Positions 9,931 to 24,943 of a stretch of DNA of 64,000 nucleotides are shown here, one piece after another; position 1 is the stretch's first letter; each line of letters starts with the position of its first letter. The notes beneath the pieces are model-generated. The model saw only the letters and a list, made by a program, of their open reading frames with translations. It did not search any database and was not told where the DNA came from. The stretch is from Allacma fusca. Its lineage: Eukaryota > Arthropoda > Collembola > Symphypleona > Sminthuridae. The position numbers and the translations under genes were made by a program. Where the stretch lies: assembly GCA_947179485.1 (NCBI GenBank), contig OX359247.1, positions 31,596,801-31,660,800 of the forward strand. The letters are read 5' to 3'.

Positions 9931-12340
9931 TATAACAGGAAACTATTTACGCATATATTTTGACAATAGAGTAAGTGAAGGAACATATCTACCTTAAGTC
10001 TAAGCTGGGTGTGTTAGGTTTACGGGCCGTTCGTGGAAGTTCACATTAGCATTTCATGCGGAGTTTTGTTGGTTTTTTGGTATTCTAATGGTGGCTAGGA
10101 GAGTGGGAAAGATTCCCTAGAGCCTCTGCATGTGTGTGTGCATTTGGTGTTATTACGGACAAAGATTGTGCCCGGTTGAGCTTGGAGCACGTGAGAAGAA
10201 GCGGAAATCGAGGTGGAAGGAAAAAATAGTCCGGATCAACTCCACAAAAGAATCATCTGTCTGTCAAGACGATTCATCCGTCCCTGGAACGTAGTCACTT
10301 AGTTCATGCTGCATGCTCACTCAGTTTTACTTTACCATATAGAAATATGTACATACTTAAGGAAAGGGAAGGACAGAGAGGGAAAGAGCAGAGGGAGGAT
10401 GCATCCACAATTCCTACCTTCACTACTACGTATGTACATATGTAGATACTATACACTCCGTGCTTTTTTCTATTCTGTGCTTTCATAACAGAATAAGCCA
10501 CAATCAAATTGGTAACAAACCGTTGTATCTCCGCCCTGAATCTTAACTGAAATTTGGGTCTTACACAAACTCACCCCGGCTGAACAAGTTTATTTCATTT
10601 TGTCAGCCTCTGTGAGCTTACTTACTATGTATGTACATAAAGTGGACTGACAGAACTGGATGCATGCCTGCCCTTCCGAGGCAGGTGTGTAGGGTCCTTA
10701 TGACTATACAGTATGAGGGAATTGTCATACGTGCATAATATCTACGAAGAGGAAATAATGCATTGTAAGGAAGTTTGAGGAGAATTTCTCACAAGTTTTA
10801 TATCATAAGTTTTGTTATCAGACGGTTCATTCTTCCTGCGTCCTCCGAAGGGTTGAGGAGGAACATGAACATGCCTCGTAGCATTTCCTTTCTCATCGTC
10901 TACGGTAAAAATTCCATGCATTTCATTTCCTCAGTTCTTCTGGAGCTTCTTTGGAGGATAGCTATCTCCCACCCTTGCTGTCTCTTCATCTTTGAAGTGC
11001 GTTCCCTGGTGACTGTTTCGCTCGCTGGTGCGGTAAATGTTGGGTTGTTGGTGGGTAAAAAAGGGGCATTAAGATGACGATGACACTAAATAGTCCACAA
11101 GAGTTGCTGCCAGTTGCCGATTAGGCTGTCTCCAGAAATTAGCATAGTAAATGCGGAAGCCGGTCTGGTGCAGAATTTGACGAGTCAAGATGTGAGCTTA
11201 ACTCTATGTACTAGTACTTACTTACAGGGAACCACTTCTACGCCAATAATCATGACAATAATGTCTGGGATGGGAGATAAGCCCTGCCAATTCATTCCTC
11301 CTCTTGTGCACAAGTCTTCCGTGGCTTTTCTCTAGATTGCTTCATGGGTGGAGGGACTCGTTGATTCCCACATTTTCTGCTGTCCCACCATTCCTGTCAA
11401 ATTAAAGCCAGGAATGTTTCACAATACTCCTCATAAAGTACCTTCTTAGTTACCTTCCCCCGCCTTCCTTGGTCACAATTAAATAGGGCGTGGGGACTGC
11501 GGGAGGAAGATAGGGGATAAGGTACGAGTATCTACGCTTGTACTAGTATTTTCGAACTGGCTCATATTGTCACATTTATTTGGGTGCACATATCTACGTA
11601 GATAGAGTATGCCGTGGATGACAGTACAATAAATGTTTGGGTACATGTAATCACGGTGATGTATGATAGACATGGACGGGACAACTTGTAATTATTGTAT
11701 GATTTAATATTTATTAAATAGATACTTATAGGCTAAATACGAGGGAGATGCAGAGCTTGTGCCTTTTTGTAGTATAGGTCTGTAGTTGACATTATAAGTT
11801 GTTGATCTACATACATACGTTGTGCCAGTTGCTTGTATTTATTTACAAAGTACTGTATCATTTTATGTATCAAATCCGGCTATTATCCTTCCCTTAATTA
11901 AGCCCGCTAAATTAATAGGGCTGGGAGTGCTATTTCATAGGCAAGTACTACGGTAATGATACAGTTCCCGTGCGGAGCTCGTCCTTACAAAACAATGGAG
12001 TCGTTCCGATTGAGAACCACTTTAGAAAAATTTGTCTGCTCTCATTTTGGCCCTTGTTAGGACAGAGAGGGAGGGAGAGACTTGAAATTAAAATACGGAC
12101 AGGTCCCATAGAGCGTAACTTATTGGAGCCAATCCTGTAGATTTTAATGTCTATGGATTGGAGGCTGAAGAAATTTCCGGGAGTTGGGATCAGCGACAAA
12201 TAGCGTATATGTATTATAACTGGTAACTTGTACACTCACAAGTGAACCGCTTCAAGTGCGGGACTGATCTTGACATTTAATTTTTTTTAATGCTTGAAAA
12301 ATAATATTGGCTGAGATTCAGTACAACCCCTTAATATTAC

Positions 12341-12391
12341 TTTGGCTTGCCAAGCCTTGGCACAACCAAAAACTTTGGTTTGTCAAAGTGT
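12341..12391. repeat. Cluster of short perfect hairpins
   Basis: Three overlapping inverted repeats lie in about 50 bases: TTGGC-TT-GCCAA at 12342-12353, GCCAAG-C-CTTGGC at 12349-12361 and AACCAAA-AAC-TTTGGTT at 12364-12380. They are in intron 1. They may be a relic of a foldback element; no target duplication was found. Confidence 0.5.
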
Positions 12392-15301
12392 CAAGAATTA
12401 TTTTCAAGGGAAACTTCTGGTTTTGTCGTGACAGACTTTTTCTTATGTAAATTATTTGCATAGAATTTAATTAGAATCTACGTACATACCCACATTCTAT
12501 TATGGAATTATTTTTATATTTTGTAATTTAGTTATATAATTAATTAGATATATTTGGACAATAATTTATGGCTACGGATGAGACAAATTCTCTCTAAGGA
12601 ATTACATGTCAACTTATCATTCATCTCCACTGTTTCTAAAAATCAAGACCTTGTACAGCTTCAAATTCCTGAACTACAAGGAAAACTAGTAGCAAGGGAT
12701 TTTAGCATTGGATTTTTATTGGGAGCAATTTTATTTGAGTCCAAAACGCGGACACCCACAATAATAACATAATTTATTCCTGCACGCGTGCCGCATCTCA
12801 AGTACTTGGTTCGTCAGTTTGAGAGCCGTAAAGTAACGTAGGACAGACTGGAGTCATTTGGTTTGCCCAAACAATAAGAGGGTGGACATGTTTGGATGTT
12901 TTTGCAATACTGTCTCTCTCTCTCTCCAGCTCCCCTCTCAACCACATACAAGTTCAAGTTCAGCGTGTATCTATAGCACTCATTTGTCCCAGCATATGTA
13001 GTAGACAGGAGTGTTGTGTTCCGAGACTCCAATGGGTCCCTCATCCCTACATACAAGAGTCCTAGGTTTATGAATAGTTTCAGGGCTAACCTTGTCAGTC
13101 GGAATTCGAGCGGAGGGAATTGACATTGTCATACGTGACGAATATGGAAATGCAGCTGGGAGTCAGGCGAGAGATTCGGATCAGTTGATTTTATGGCATT
13201 TGGATCTGTCTCTTTTTGGATTTTACTATTCTCCTCGTCCCCTCTATTTTTTCACACTTGCGTATGTACACATGAGTATTTACCTTCCTTTAGAACGGAG
13301 AGTCAGGGAAGTCAGAGAGGCAGGGAAGAAAGAGAGGCCATACAATCATTCACTCACTCAAGGAAAGATCTCTGCAATAATTTCACGGATGTTAAAGTTA
13401 GCAAGAGACAACTATAATATACAGTTACTTATACATGGCATTGTTACCCTATATACACACTTGGCTTGAAATATCAAAACCTGGGCTTAAGTGAAGAACA
13501 AACAATTGGAAACGAACCTCTGTTTCCCCAGATATCATTTGTGGACTTATATGTACATACGTACGTACATATTTGAATATATAATGTAGGTACATACTAT
13601 TTCTAATGTATCTATGTATGTCAACTCCTGGTTATAGTGTGGAGAGACTCGCGGAAATGCAAAAGTGTGTAAATACATAGGATTCCTACATCCTCCAACA
13701 CTTGAGCACTACATGGAAGCCCCCAGCAGGGTCTGGAAGGCAAGAGTCGTAAAAGTAACGAGAATACAATGATAATCATTCCAGAACCGACTTGTGACTC
13801 TCCATGTCGCCTCTCTCTCTCTAGCTCTCTCTCTCTTTCTTCCTTGCATGGAAGAAATAGTAGTTACGTGTAAGAAATCCCCTGTGGAAGGGAATAGTGC
13901 AGAGAGCATTGACAATTCTTATCTCCTCTCCTGCAACTTGATAGGAAAGAAGGAGATTATCCTTGGAATTCTCTTCCTTGGAAACGTAACCCCCTCCCCC
14001 CAATGTATTTTAATTCGAGGACTAATTCTATATAAGTAGGGTCTCCTATATACCTTGGACTTCTGTATATATCTGTCTGTAAATGGACATAAAGTTTCGA
14101 CACATGTATTATTATATGGACATGCATTAAATTATGTACGTAACTTCCACACACAAACACACAAACTCACACACACACACATTCACACACATCACAGGCG
14201 TAACTTAAATCCAGCAGTGAGCAGTCAGAAGTAAACGATTCTCCGGAGCAATTATCTTTCACAAAAACAAATCTATTTTCAATTACAGTCTTGTTGTCGG
14301 CCAAGATATCCTTTTTCTCTTAAGTCAACTTGACTGTTCCGCTACTTGAGCTGCTAATGTAGCTTTGTTTAGGTTGAGGAAATTATAATATCCTCCTCTC
14401 CATTTCCCTCTTCATATGTATATGTACATGCCCAAAATGTGAGCGGTTGGGGGAGGATGGGTGTAAATTTGCAACTTTCTTCTCTGCAATTCAATACTGT
14501 GGACCGACAGCTAGGAATTAATACGGCGCCGTTTTTATTGTTTATTGCACCATTTCAGGAGTTCTTGTAGGTGTGGAACTGCACTGAGGACAGATTTACG
14601 ACTATGCACTAGTGTTTGATTGATTTGTCGTCTGATTGAGGGAACGAGCTATGGAATTATAATAGTAGTTATTGTATAAATGGGATTTTGAGGGATCCAC
14701 CCTCCAACGACAGATCCCTCACAGAAGGGTTATTCTACGGAGACGTCCGTTTACATTGCTAATTACAAAAATAAACCAAAGGCGTGTATATTCCAGGGGA
14801 AGGGATGGGATTTTTTTTTTAGTGAGAAAAAGGATCTTTACAGTTTCCAAGTTTCCAATATAGACTCCTGTCTTTGGTATATATTTTTGGGAGGAAAAAA
14901 ATAAGCGTGAAATAAATGTTTATTTTCAATTAGGCTCAAGTTCAGAGTGAAACGCACGTGTGAGCTTGGCCGATACGGATTTAATGCCAAAAGCGAAACA
15001 ATGTTAGTTCTCGGGAATTTTCCGTCTCCTTTACACTACGAAATCTGGGTATAGATATATAGACATATGATACGTGTACAATTATAATATCCATCCATGT
15101 ATGTACATTCTATAAGTATATGTATGTGCTTCGTAATTCAAATAACACTGACTGGCACATATGTAGATGAGTCTCTTCACATCCATTTAGAAAAACAGAA
15201 CAAAGGATTGATCCTTGACTCCTCATCTTTGAAGTAGTGTCTTCTCCCCTTCATTTACATTTCCTCAGCCCTTCAGCAGGAATTTTCGTAGCATCATTTC
15301 C

Positions 15302-15330
15302 ATGTATGTATGTATGTATGTATGTATGTA
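15302..15330. repeat. (ATGT)n tetranucleotide microsatellite
   Basis: Seven tandem ATGT units in intron 1, followed by a diverged unit. Confidence 0.95.
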
Positions 15331-15950
15331 GACATGTATTTATTCTCAAATTTGAATTATATACACTTATTGTACGAGCTTTGCGCCTGTGAAGCTATCT
15401 ATGGGTACATGCATGCCTTTTTGGATTTAGAGTTTTGAGAAGGAAATTGAGAGAAATTACTTAACCTTTGCCAGGCCAAGTGAGACTGAGATTGTAAAAG
15501 TGATGGTTTTGCTATTGAGAGCTGTGAATGTGGATTTTTTGTTGTTTCCAAAGAGATGAATAAATTAGTAGTGAGAAGATAACGGCCATTCTTTATAGCC
15601 TGTTCATTATAGGATCTCCTCATCCCCTCCAGCATGTTTACATTTATGGTGGAGTTGATAGTTTTTATCGAGGCGTGATTAACCCTTTTGTCCTTTCTCC
15701 ATGAGTCAGTTTATTGATTCATTGGGTAATAAATTGGAAATAAAATCCATGTTCAAAATTGGATGGATGTTTTTTTTTCGCCTTGACTTTTTCCCCTATT
15801 TATTTCCTCGTTTCTCAGCACATCTACTTAGTTCCTATGGTATATTCTAGGTACACGTTGACAAGGAGAGTTACAAGAGTTTTTGTGATCAAAGATTTAT
15901 AGAAGTATGGATGGAGATCAAGTTGACAGATGTCAGTGACATTGACGTTG

Positions 15951-15959
15951 CTCTCTCTC

Positions 15960-15991
<32 letters not shown>

Positions 15992-15994
15992 ACT
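15951..15994. repeat. (CT)n microsatellite
   Basis: About 21 CT units with one CG interruption at 15971-15972, in intron 1. Confidence 0.95.
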
Positions 15995-17796
15995 CTTCGA
16001 TAAACTAATGGCTTAATCATTTGGCCTCGTGTGTCTCCGCCGTATTACTTGTCCATTAATCCACTTGTAACTCATCCACAACCTCCATGAGGCTGTCATG
16101 TAAAACATGACCATCCAAATAAACCCAACAGCCGTGTCAGCGTCAAGCTCACAACTCTTTCCCTCGCGCTTATTTCCTCCTCATTTCCATAAAGGAGCGT
16201 CTGCACTCGCTCCGTTATATTTGCTCAAAGTCCCTTTAATGTCGCATAATAGCACCTGGACTCCAGAATCAATTTCTCATCCGCTTTTTCATAAACTTGT
16301 CAAGTCCCACTGACTCTCTCGGAGAAGAGCCCAGCAAGGACATGACATGATGGAAATTGACATTGAGATTCAAGTTCCAAATGTTCAAAATGTTCCCACA
16401 CTTGACTCAAGTTGATTGTTTGGAACCGAAGGAAAAAAAAAATCCGAGCCACACTTGACCAACGTAAAAAATCTTAAGTCCAGTATAAAATGAATTGACT
16501 GGTACTGTTGCATTCCGACGCTGCTCCAGCCTTCCCTGAGAGGTGTAGGTACCGGAGTACCCCTCCAAGGAAGAGGGAAATCCTAGCAAGCTCCTAAAAA
16601 GTCTCTTTTAATTTGGTAGAGAGGAAGAGAGACAAGTTGTAATTCGAAAAAAAAAAGCCAAGAGTGCATTGTATTTAAGCCGGAACCTTTACCATAACAA
16701 CTAATTCGGAGATACGATCAAAGTCAAGAGGATTTCCATGCTTGAGAGTGTATACGAGCACTCCGTGAGGCAGTTCTCTGGGGAAGTAACCTTGCTCACG
16801 GCAATCGAACGTTTACTTAATACAGATAGTACATATACATATGTACACTGAGCCAGTCCCTGCATACTAAGAATCCGTCTTAGGAATAAACAAGTACAGT
16901 ATACAAAAAGCATACGATTTAAAGGAGTCTTCTTCCCTCACGGACGGAGGGATAGGTATTACGGGATCCTTTCCACACAAGCCCCATATCGATGGAAGGA
17001 GATGGAAACATACAAAGGATTCCGTATCTTCAGTATCTTGTTAAGTACTTATGGAGGGAGATACCAGTGTAGATTATATATGGGAACTCAAGGGAAATAG
17101 AATCTGACTCTCTATACCTCCCTCCTAAGAATATACATACAAAACGAATTGAATGTTATAATGAGAATCTTATTATAACCAACAGAAGAGACATAAAACC
17201 AGACAGTAACTTTAGCATCTAATATTACCCATAGAAATTCATGGGTCTTTGTATTTAAGATGCGGATATAGATATGACAGGTCTCAGAGAGTCTCACTCA
17301 ATTTCTGGGCTCCATGTAATATTACTGTACTATTACTTTGAGACTTTGAGAATTCATTTGAATGGATGTGTTTTCAAGTGAAAACTACCTCCAAGTATTT
17401 TTTTGTACACCTCTTTGTCTTCAAGTTGAGTTTGTGTGTATGCAATGGAGTGTCTGTCTATAGGGAAAGGTACAAAGGGAAGAATGGTGGATTAAAGTAT
17501 TAGCTACTTTTTTTTTTCAAGTACCCTCTAATAATTGTATGTGCTCTGTGTATATTACCCCAAGTGGTATAGAGTAGCAGTTAATGGTAACAGGGCTTAA
17601 TGTACAACATATAGTGTGTAATAGTGAAGGGATAAAAAAAACAGGTGAATTTCTCCGGCCTTAGTTTTTTTTACTTACACGCTTGCTAAACATTATATAA
17701 TGGAATCGGATGGACCTGGAGGGCTTGGAAATCTCAAGTCTTCGGTCCTTATTGTACAGGGCCCTGCCTTGAGTAGGAGTTATTTACGAGGATGTA

Positions 17797-17809
17797 TCTC
17801 TCTCTCTCC

Positions 17810-17841
<32 letters not shown>
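17797..17841. repeat. (CT)n microsatellite
   Basis: About 22 CT units with one interruption (CCGT) in intron 1. Confidence 0.95.
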
Positions 17842-17846
<5 letters not shown>

Positions 17847-20800
17847 ATGTTCAAAGCCACAAGACACTTGTATGGAAAAGTCTTTTGGGAAGGAAACACC
17901 AACTCAAATTACAACTCACGTCCAGGAGGATGATGAGCCTCGGAGCGTAGTTTGCTCAGAAAGTGTAACATTATATGGTAAGCTTTGGGTTCGGAATGGA
18001 CTTGGGCTCCAACTCCTTCCCTCCTCTGATTTTTACATTCTGCCTACACAATGCAATTACTCCACCATCCCCTTGAATAATAATAACGGACGTGTTTTTA
18101 AGGGCAAGGTCACGCTAATTAATTGCTGCACCAAGGCCTCTCGGAAAAATGTGCAGAAGCAGCAAATCCTATTTAATTACAGACATTACACCATTCTCCT
18201 CAACAAGTTTTGAGGACTACAAAAGATTTTGGATTTCCAATCCAACCGTGCACCTCCGACTCCTCATTCTACAAAAATAATTGGATATAGTTACTTATAC
18301 AGTATATACTTATATAAACATATGTAGATATATGTAGATACATACATAGAGACACATGCATGTAATTATGAAGCTCCCAGCATCTTCTTAGAATCTGAAA
18401 ATCCCAAAGTTTTTTCTTCTCCTACTGTATGAAATTACTCATGTCAGGAGCATAATATGAAAACAACTTTTCCTATCTGCCCCTGACTTATCATTTCCTT
18501 TGTGAAAGTCAACAGCGGGAGTTCCGGAAGCTTATTAGTTTACAACTCAACTTTAAATTTTCATAGTAAAGGAGTAATTAGCCATGGACTCATTTTCGGA
18601 TGATGGCTCGACTACCTGCGAGAGGATTACAAAAGCGGACGGGGTTGCTCCTGACAATCGACGGACTGGATGTGTTTCCCGCTTGACTTTTAATCAGAGG
18701 AGTTTTTCAAAGGGGATTTTAGAATTTGTTAGCTAGCTCTTCTTGTAAAGTTTGTCAAGTGAGGAGGTATTTGTTGTTGTTGTGTGGGTCCTGTAGAGAC
18801 GTTTGTATTGACTGGAAAACAGCTCAGGGCTGACGCAAAACTTGTGAACAAATCACATTTTGTGGTTGGAAACTTTCCTCTTAGGCTTGTTTTGTATGCA
18901 AGCATTTGCGTAGAAAATTTATTTGCATGCACATGCATTTTTATATGCCAAGATCCGGAGTTGTTTGGTGTGTGTACTGTATGTGTGTGTTTTGTGTGTA
19001 CAGACAGAAAGCCATTCCTCAATGGTATTTGTTTGTAGGGAACACACATGAGAAGACCAGTCTATGTATCAGGGGAGGCTATCTCTGTGTATCGGAACTA
19101 TTTGGAATGTATTCGCTATCCATGTCAGTGACACTTTATTCGAGTGTAACTGCAACTCCGTTGACATTGACGTTGGACTTGGTATAATCTCACATGCTCT
19201 TGAGATCCCTTTCTTTCCACTGCACCACACACACAAACACTACTCTTCTTTTGCCTTGTTTTGAACACGCGCCAAAACTTTGTCGAAAGTTTTCCCAATA
19301 CTCTTCGCATTTCTTTCCTCAACCCTGCCTCTCTCTCTCTCTCTCTCTTAGTATCTCAGCTACTGAGAGAGTTTCGCCCGTTTCTGTACAAGGAAGGGAA
19401 AGGGAGAAAGAAAAAACTGGAAAATTTCTGACATAAATAGATTCTTAGGATTTTTTTTATTACATTCTCATCTTATTTTCTTTATAGAATTTGAAAATTG
19501 TTTCCGGAGGGGGGAAATTTTGGGAAGAAGTGGCTCCTTTTGAGTTGCGGTTGGCTGGAGAAAAATATTTTCTTCCCAATTTCTCCCTGCTTTGATATTT
19601 ACCCACGGACGGACAATGAGAACTTGTGGGGTTTCTTCTTGGCTTCCTCTCCTCTCCCAATTGATTTCTGTTGGGAGGGAGAGGCTGAGAATATATGTGT
19701 GTTTGGTTGAAAATTCGATATTTTGTTTGGGAAAAAAGCCTGAGATTCGATTAGTTGGATTTTTTTTTCTCTCTCGTCCATACTTCCTTCCCTGTAAACT
19801 CACGGCTCAGGATCTCTTTTTCTGGTGCTCTGGGATTCATGAGGGAGTTAAACGTATCCATTATGTGTAAATACCACAAGCCGGGTAAACATTGGAGTTA
19901 ATGATACTATTCCGAGTGAATAGTGACTATGTACACTGGAGGTGTATTTCTTCCTGAGACTTCTCAAGACTGGCACACTAGGAGTAGTATCTGTAGTAGC
20001 TGCTGGCTTTGAGAGCAAGGAGAGAATTTCCAGCTGGAATTCCCTCCACGTTGCGGATTATGCCACACAAGTCAAACGTGAGCAGAATACTTCAAGTCTT
20101 TTGGCAAGGCGAGATTTTCTTTTTCCTCGCCCTTCTTCCTTCTACATATACATGGAGTCTTAACCTTATATCCAGAGGATATTGGTGGCAGTTAATATAT
20201 GTATGTAGTAGTACTGTGCGTGCATATGTCTCTGCAAGTTTTCCCTTTCAATTTGTAAGCCGGCTTAGCATTTAACAAACCTTCGGATTTAACTTTTGCT
20301 CGGAGTCTGTGTTTAGGAGTTGGTACTTGGTGGAGATATTCCGACGCATTTAACTTGGATATATGGGATCTGGAAGTATTAAGTATGCTGTGTTCAGGAG
20401 AGTATAGAGTCTAAGTTAAATATGCTTGGGAGTGTATTGAAATGTATTGGGTGATTGTGTGTGCTCAGGTGTAAGTATAGGAGCAAATAGAGGGAGCGAA
20501 TTAAGGAAGGAAGAGCAATGAGGAAGAGAGATTTGAGATGTTGGCAGGGCTCAAGATTAGTATTTGGTGTACAAACATGAGCAATGATGATAAGTAAGCG
20601 TGTGATTGAATCAATAATGACAGGATTAGTTGCATGTAGTTTGTAGGAGGATGTGTAGTGGGTAATGATATTTCGGCTCTGGTCTCCTTGCTGTATAGCT
20701 CGGCCTGCCTCCAAGAAGTACGAGTGTAACTTGTGTGATATGGAAAGTGTTGAGGAGCTGCCATGTTCCAAGATAATTCATGTGTGAGTTTTCTTGTAAT

Positions 20801-22367
20801 AAATTGTTCCCCCAGTAAATGACTATCTGTTAAGAAGGGGTAGTAATCGTTTCGAGGAAGGCTGTGCTCTACTAATTTCTCCAGTTATTTCAGTGTGTAA
20901 GACTGTGTATGGGCTAGGGCAGGCATGCGTGTGTTATTGTATTTTTCAATGTAATTACATACGGAGGAGTAGTGGGTTATAGGCAGCCTTGTAGCTATTT
21001 TAGAATGTAATTGTATGTATGGGGGATGCTCATTGTCAGTGTTTCTATTTAATTATATGTATGTACTTGTGTCCATATGTATTTATACATAATGTAGTTG
21101 GAAATATTTTGAGGTTACTGGTAATAAGTTTTTCTAGTGTGTACTTACCCGTGGGTAGATATCTATATGTACGTTTAGGCAGTATGATCCAGGTCCAGGG
21201 ATGGTAACCATTGAAATCTTGTTCTTTCTGGGATGTGTACTTGCTTGTAGTTGGTAATTGTAAATGTCTTTTGGGGTTGTATTTATGTGTATGGTGCGTT
21301 GCTCCTACATATGTACTCCTGTGATTTGATTTGGAATGTACCTATGCGTATTTTTCCGTGGCGCCAACGAGTCCATCCATCGTAAAGCCAGACTACCTCT
21401 CTGTGACAGGAATGAGCCCTGGGGTTAAACCCCGACGGATCTTCCCTTCACAAGAGCTGGTTCAAGGGTCTGTGTGAGGATTGGACGTATGTATATGGAG
21501 GAGAGGTCGGACCCTTGATGGTCGAACCAAAAAAAATTCTGTTTATCTTCAGAGAGAGAGGAAGATGCTGAGCAGATCCACACACTCACGCACACTCAAC
21601 TAAAATATCGAATAAATTACTCGGCAAGTTTCACACTTACTTTTATAAATAGCAAATCACGGATGAGAGATATATCCAACGGCTAGATGGTTCCTGGTAT
21701 GCAGTCCAATACTTGGCGCTTAAGGTGTCAGAAATGCAAACGGGCTGGGATGTTTCAAAATGCGAACGTTTTATTAGCGTCTGAGGTGAAACTTATTGTT
21801 AGTACGACGAATCGGGAATGTAATTTAATGTGACAGCAGGCGTGGTGTTATTTTCGCGGGGAAATCCGTTGTTTGACTGGATGCTCTAAAGTTTTCAGCA
21901 CGGTTGGATTTACTTCTTAATCGACAGTGGACTGATTTGTTAGGAGAGGGCTGCAGGATCGGTTGTCAGAGTTAGCAGCAGGTGCTGAAACTTATGCTAT
22001 TTACCTTTATACAGTACTTCCCATTCTGATATCTGTGGCATTGTCAACAGTGTATTATTGTATTACATGGGTTTGGAGATAGATATTCATACTTAAGTAC
22101 GGAGTGCACCGAAGGAGGTAGCACACACTCCACAGATGTACATAATGGATTGTGGTTCTGTAAGCAAGCTCGGAACAAAAATCAAGCAGCTGCTGCTTGT
22201 TTGTTCATAAAGTACGTACGTGTTAAATGTATTTGATTTTTTCCCCTGGATCTCTGGAGCCTTTGTTCAATTCAAAAAGCTTTATTATTCCTGACAGATT
22301 TTTATGGACTTACAGTGTTCCCAGTTGCAGGCATCAAGGTCGGTGGTGGTGGTGATTGAACAGCTTT

Positions 22368-22398
22368 GCTCGCTTTCATTGCATTACTCTGCATTTAT
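22368..22398 (+). repeat. 31-bp dispersed motif, copy A
   Basis: This matches copy C (39976) at 29 of 31 positions. The core reads TGCATTACTCTGCA here. It lies 152 bp before copy B in the same orientation within intron 1. Similarity stops abruptly on both sides. Confidence 0.75.
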
Positions 22399-22519
22399 TA
22401 AAGATATACAATTCCTAAGCTGGTGCTGATTAAGTTTAGGCTCTGGTTTTCACTGATTATCTCGGAGCTCCAACGAGTACATAAATATGTTGACTCAGAA
22501 AATACTCCTGACTGAATTA

Positions 22520-22550
22520 GCTCGCTTCCACTGCGTTACTCTGCATTCTT
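22520..22550 (+). repeat. 31-bp dispersed motif, copy B
   Basis: This matches copy C at 28 of 31 positions. The core TGCGTTACTCTGCA is identical to copies C and D. Same orientation as the other three copies; intron 1. Confidence 0.75.
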
Positions 22551-24911
22551 GTTTACTCCCTGTGAAAAAGATAAAATTCTCCGGTTGGTTGGAGGAAAAC
22601 AAACTCTTTTGTTCGTACTTGGGACAATTACATTCATTATGCATGACGAACCGGATTTTACAGTTTTCCCTTACACAATAGACTGTAAAATCTTTCGGAC
22701 TAAAGCTTGCTTAAATATTCGCAATATAGATATATTGCAAGCGGGGATCAAATATATAAAGTTTTGATGAAAAAAGTACGGATTTTATCCCTGACGATCC
22801 ATGGACGCCTTCGTCCTCAAATGAATAGGCTCCATTGACAGTGCTCAATTCGAAGAGAATGCCTTGGAGCTTATCTCCACAGAGCAGTCAATTTGAAAGG
22901 GACAGAAGAGAGTGAGAAAGTGAGAAGCGAAGATATTGATGTTCCGTTGAAGAATAACGATCAGCTTTTACAAATACCTTTGCATGCCCTTATAATACAA
23001 TTGTAAAGGATAGAATGTGATAATTCAAGTTGCTTTTTAAGGAATGGCAAGTAATTTTTCCATGTCGGGACCTCCTCTCACATAAGGTACATACGATGCC
23101 GGTAGTTGGCTCTCGTAAACTTATTTTCTGCATTATTGGAGTCTTAGCATGTGTTCCTGCCATTTATTTTTCCCTGCTCTTTCAACTCTCGTCTCAATGT
23201 ATGTACCTTTTGGTGGATTATCCCTCCGTCCACATATCCCTCTGAGAGTCTACGTCTGTTCTCTCCTATTCCGCTTTTACTTATCAGATTCTGCTTTATT
23301 GCCTTGCTCTCCCCTATCAAAACCATTCGATGCTCATCTCTTTCATTCCCTGCTGAGCTCTTGGCTGAATTTGAAGGGTGCAGAGAGCTGTAGCGAGCGA
23401 GGAAGCCCAACCTGGATCGGAAGTTCTCATTGACATTTGTCCCGAGGTTCTTCCTGCCTGTTACTAGCCATGTACCTAGAAAAAGCCTCTTGTTTCCCTC
23501 TCCTGTAAACCTCTTTATTTCTTGAGAAACAAAGTTTCGGAAAAACTCCCAAAATTTATTTTTTCCATGCATACGTAATTATATGTAAAAGGGAGTCCTT
23601 CCTCATTCATTATGAAATGCAAATTCCCTTGTAATTGCACAGATGCGTTTTTCCCTCAGCCCAGGATAATAAAGGGGTTGTTTGCTTAACATGCTCGTAT
23701 GCACTTTGAAACATAAAGTGTGTAAGGATGTATGTAGATACATATATTTACAAGTGCATAATATTCCAGGGAAATTCTCCTATTTGGAGGAACACACACA
23801 CAGTTTGAACCTATGCAAGAGTCCCTAGTGAGATGAGAGTTGATAATTTACGACCAGTTTTATTCGACTTAGCAGGGACGCGAAAGTTTTAACGAGATTA
23901 AAGTGCGTGCTGCAGTGCATTGTTGTGCAATGCATAATAAATATTGCAGTCCAAACGTCAAACTTGCCTTTCTCTAGTCGCTTTCCTAAAACTGTATGTC
24001 CCTTTATGCTATTCAACTATGTAACTTGATGCGCATCTCTGGTTTACAAATAGCACTGATTATGTACATTACATGCAAATATGCATAGGTACACATGGCG
24101 TATACTTAAATTTCTGCCTTTATTTATTCAAGGAAAAGTTGTGCAAGGGAAGGTCTTGCATTAAAATGTCTCTTTATGTGTAGATGCTTTTGTGCTACGT
24201 GTGAACAACATAGTGCAGGCTGAAGTAATAATTTTCCGAGTTAACAAGTTCGGTTCTCTTTTCCTCCCTCTTCTTTGCTCTCTCTCTCTCTGTCTCCGTC
24301 TCTCCATGTTTCTTATTCTCCTTCTCCACGGTTGCCTTCATCTTCCCTCGTGTTCCTTGAGAAGGGAAGGAGGAACCGGGACCTGATGATGAAACGTATG
24401 TTCTCTGCATGGGATCATTATCATGAGCCTCTGCAATTTCCCTACTTGAATTGCCCATGGTTTCACTTTCACATTTTAAAGTCTCTCAAATCTCACCCAC
24501 ACAGCTCCTACCAGTGCTTTAGAGAACAAATACATGGAAATGTCTCTCGAGCTGAGGAGATACAATCTTGTCTGTAGTGGAACGGAAATATAAATACCAG
24601 CTGACGTGCATAGATGTATCTACATACATAGGTGCAGAAATTTTCGACAAATAAGAGAAGCATAAGGACAAGAGGAACATATTACTGAGAAATATTAACC
24701 ATGGAGAAGACACCCCTGTGAACACTAGAAATGGTTGTAGTTTCCAGCTGGAAGAGATTGTTGCTCTCTGTTTGAGAATATTTGTAGAGCCATTTGGTTC
24801 AATGTTGAATGTTCTCTTTAGTCCTATTTTGAATGTGTTCTCCGGTCCTCCCAAAGTCTTTAGAGCGAGTAGTTACAGCCCTACTGAATACTTGCCCTGG
24901 TACTTGTACCC

Positions 24912-24914
<3 letters not shown>

Positions 24915-24943
<29 letters not shown>
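24915..24943. repeat. (GA)n microsatellite
   Basis: About 14 uninterrupted GA units in intron 1. Confidence 0.95.

Noticed and set aside
13092-13469. 125-codon plus-strand frame
   Set aside because: No domain, a second overlapping frame in the same place, and low-complexity Arg/Glu stretches; treated as intronic.
17872-18213. 113-codon plus-strand frame starting MEKSFGKET just after a CT run
   Set aside because: Composition is nearly protein-like, but I find no family, no conserved motif and no flanking exons.
20394-20771. 125-codon minus-strand frame beginning MEHGSSSTLS
   Set aside because: Leu/Ser/His-rich translation without a family match and without upstream or downstream exons.
23144-23572. 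142-codon minus-strand frame
   Set aside because: It lacks any domain and overlaps equally long frames on the other strand; it looks like chance openness of intronic sequence.
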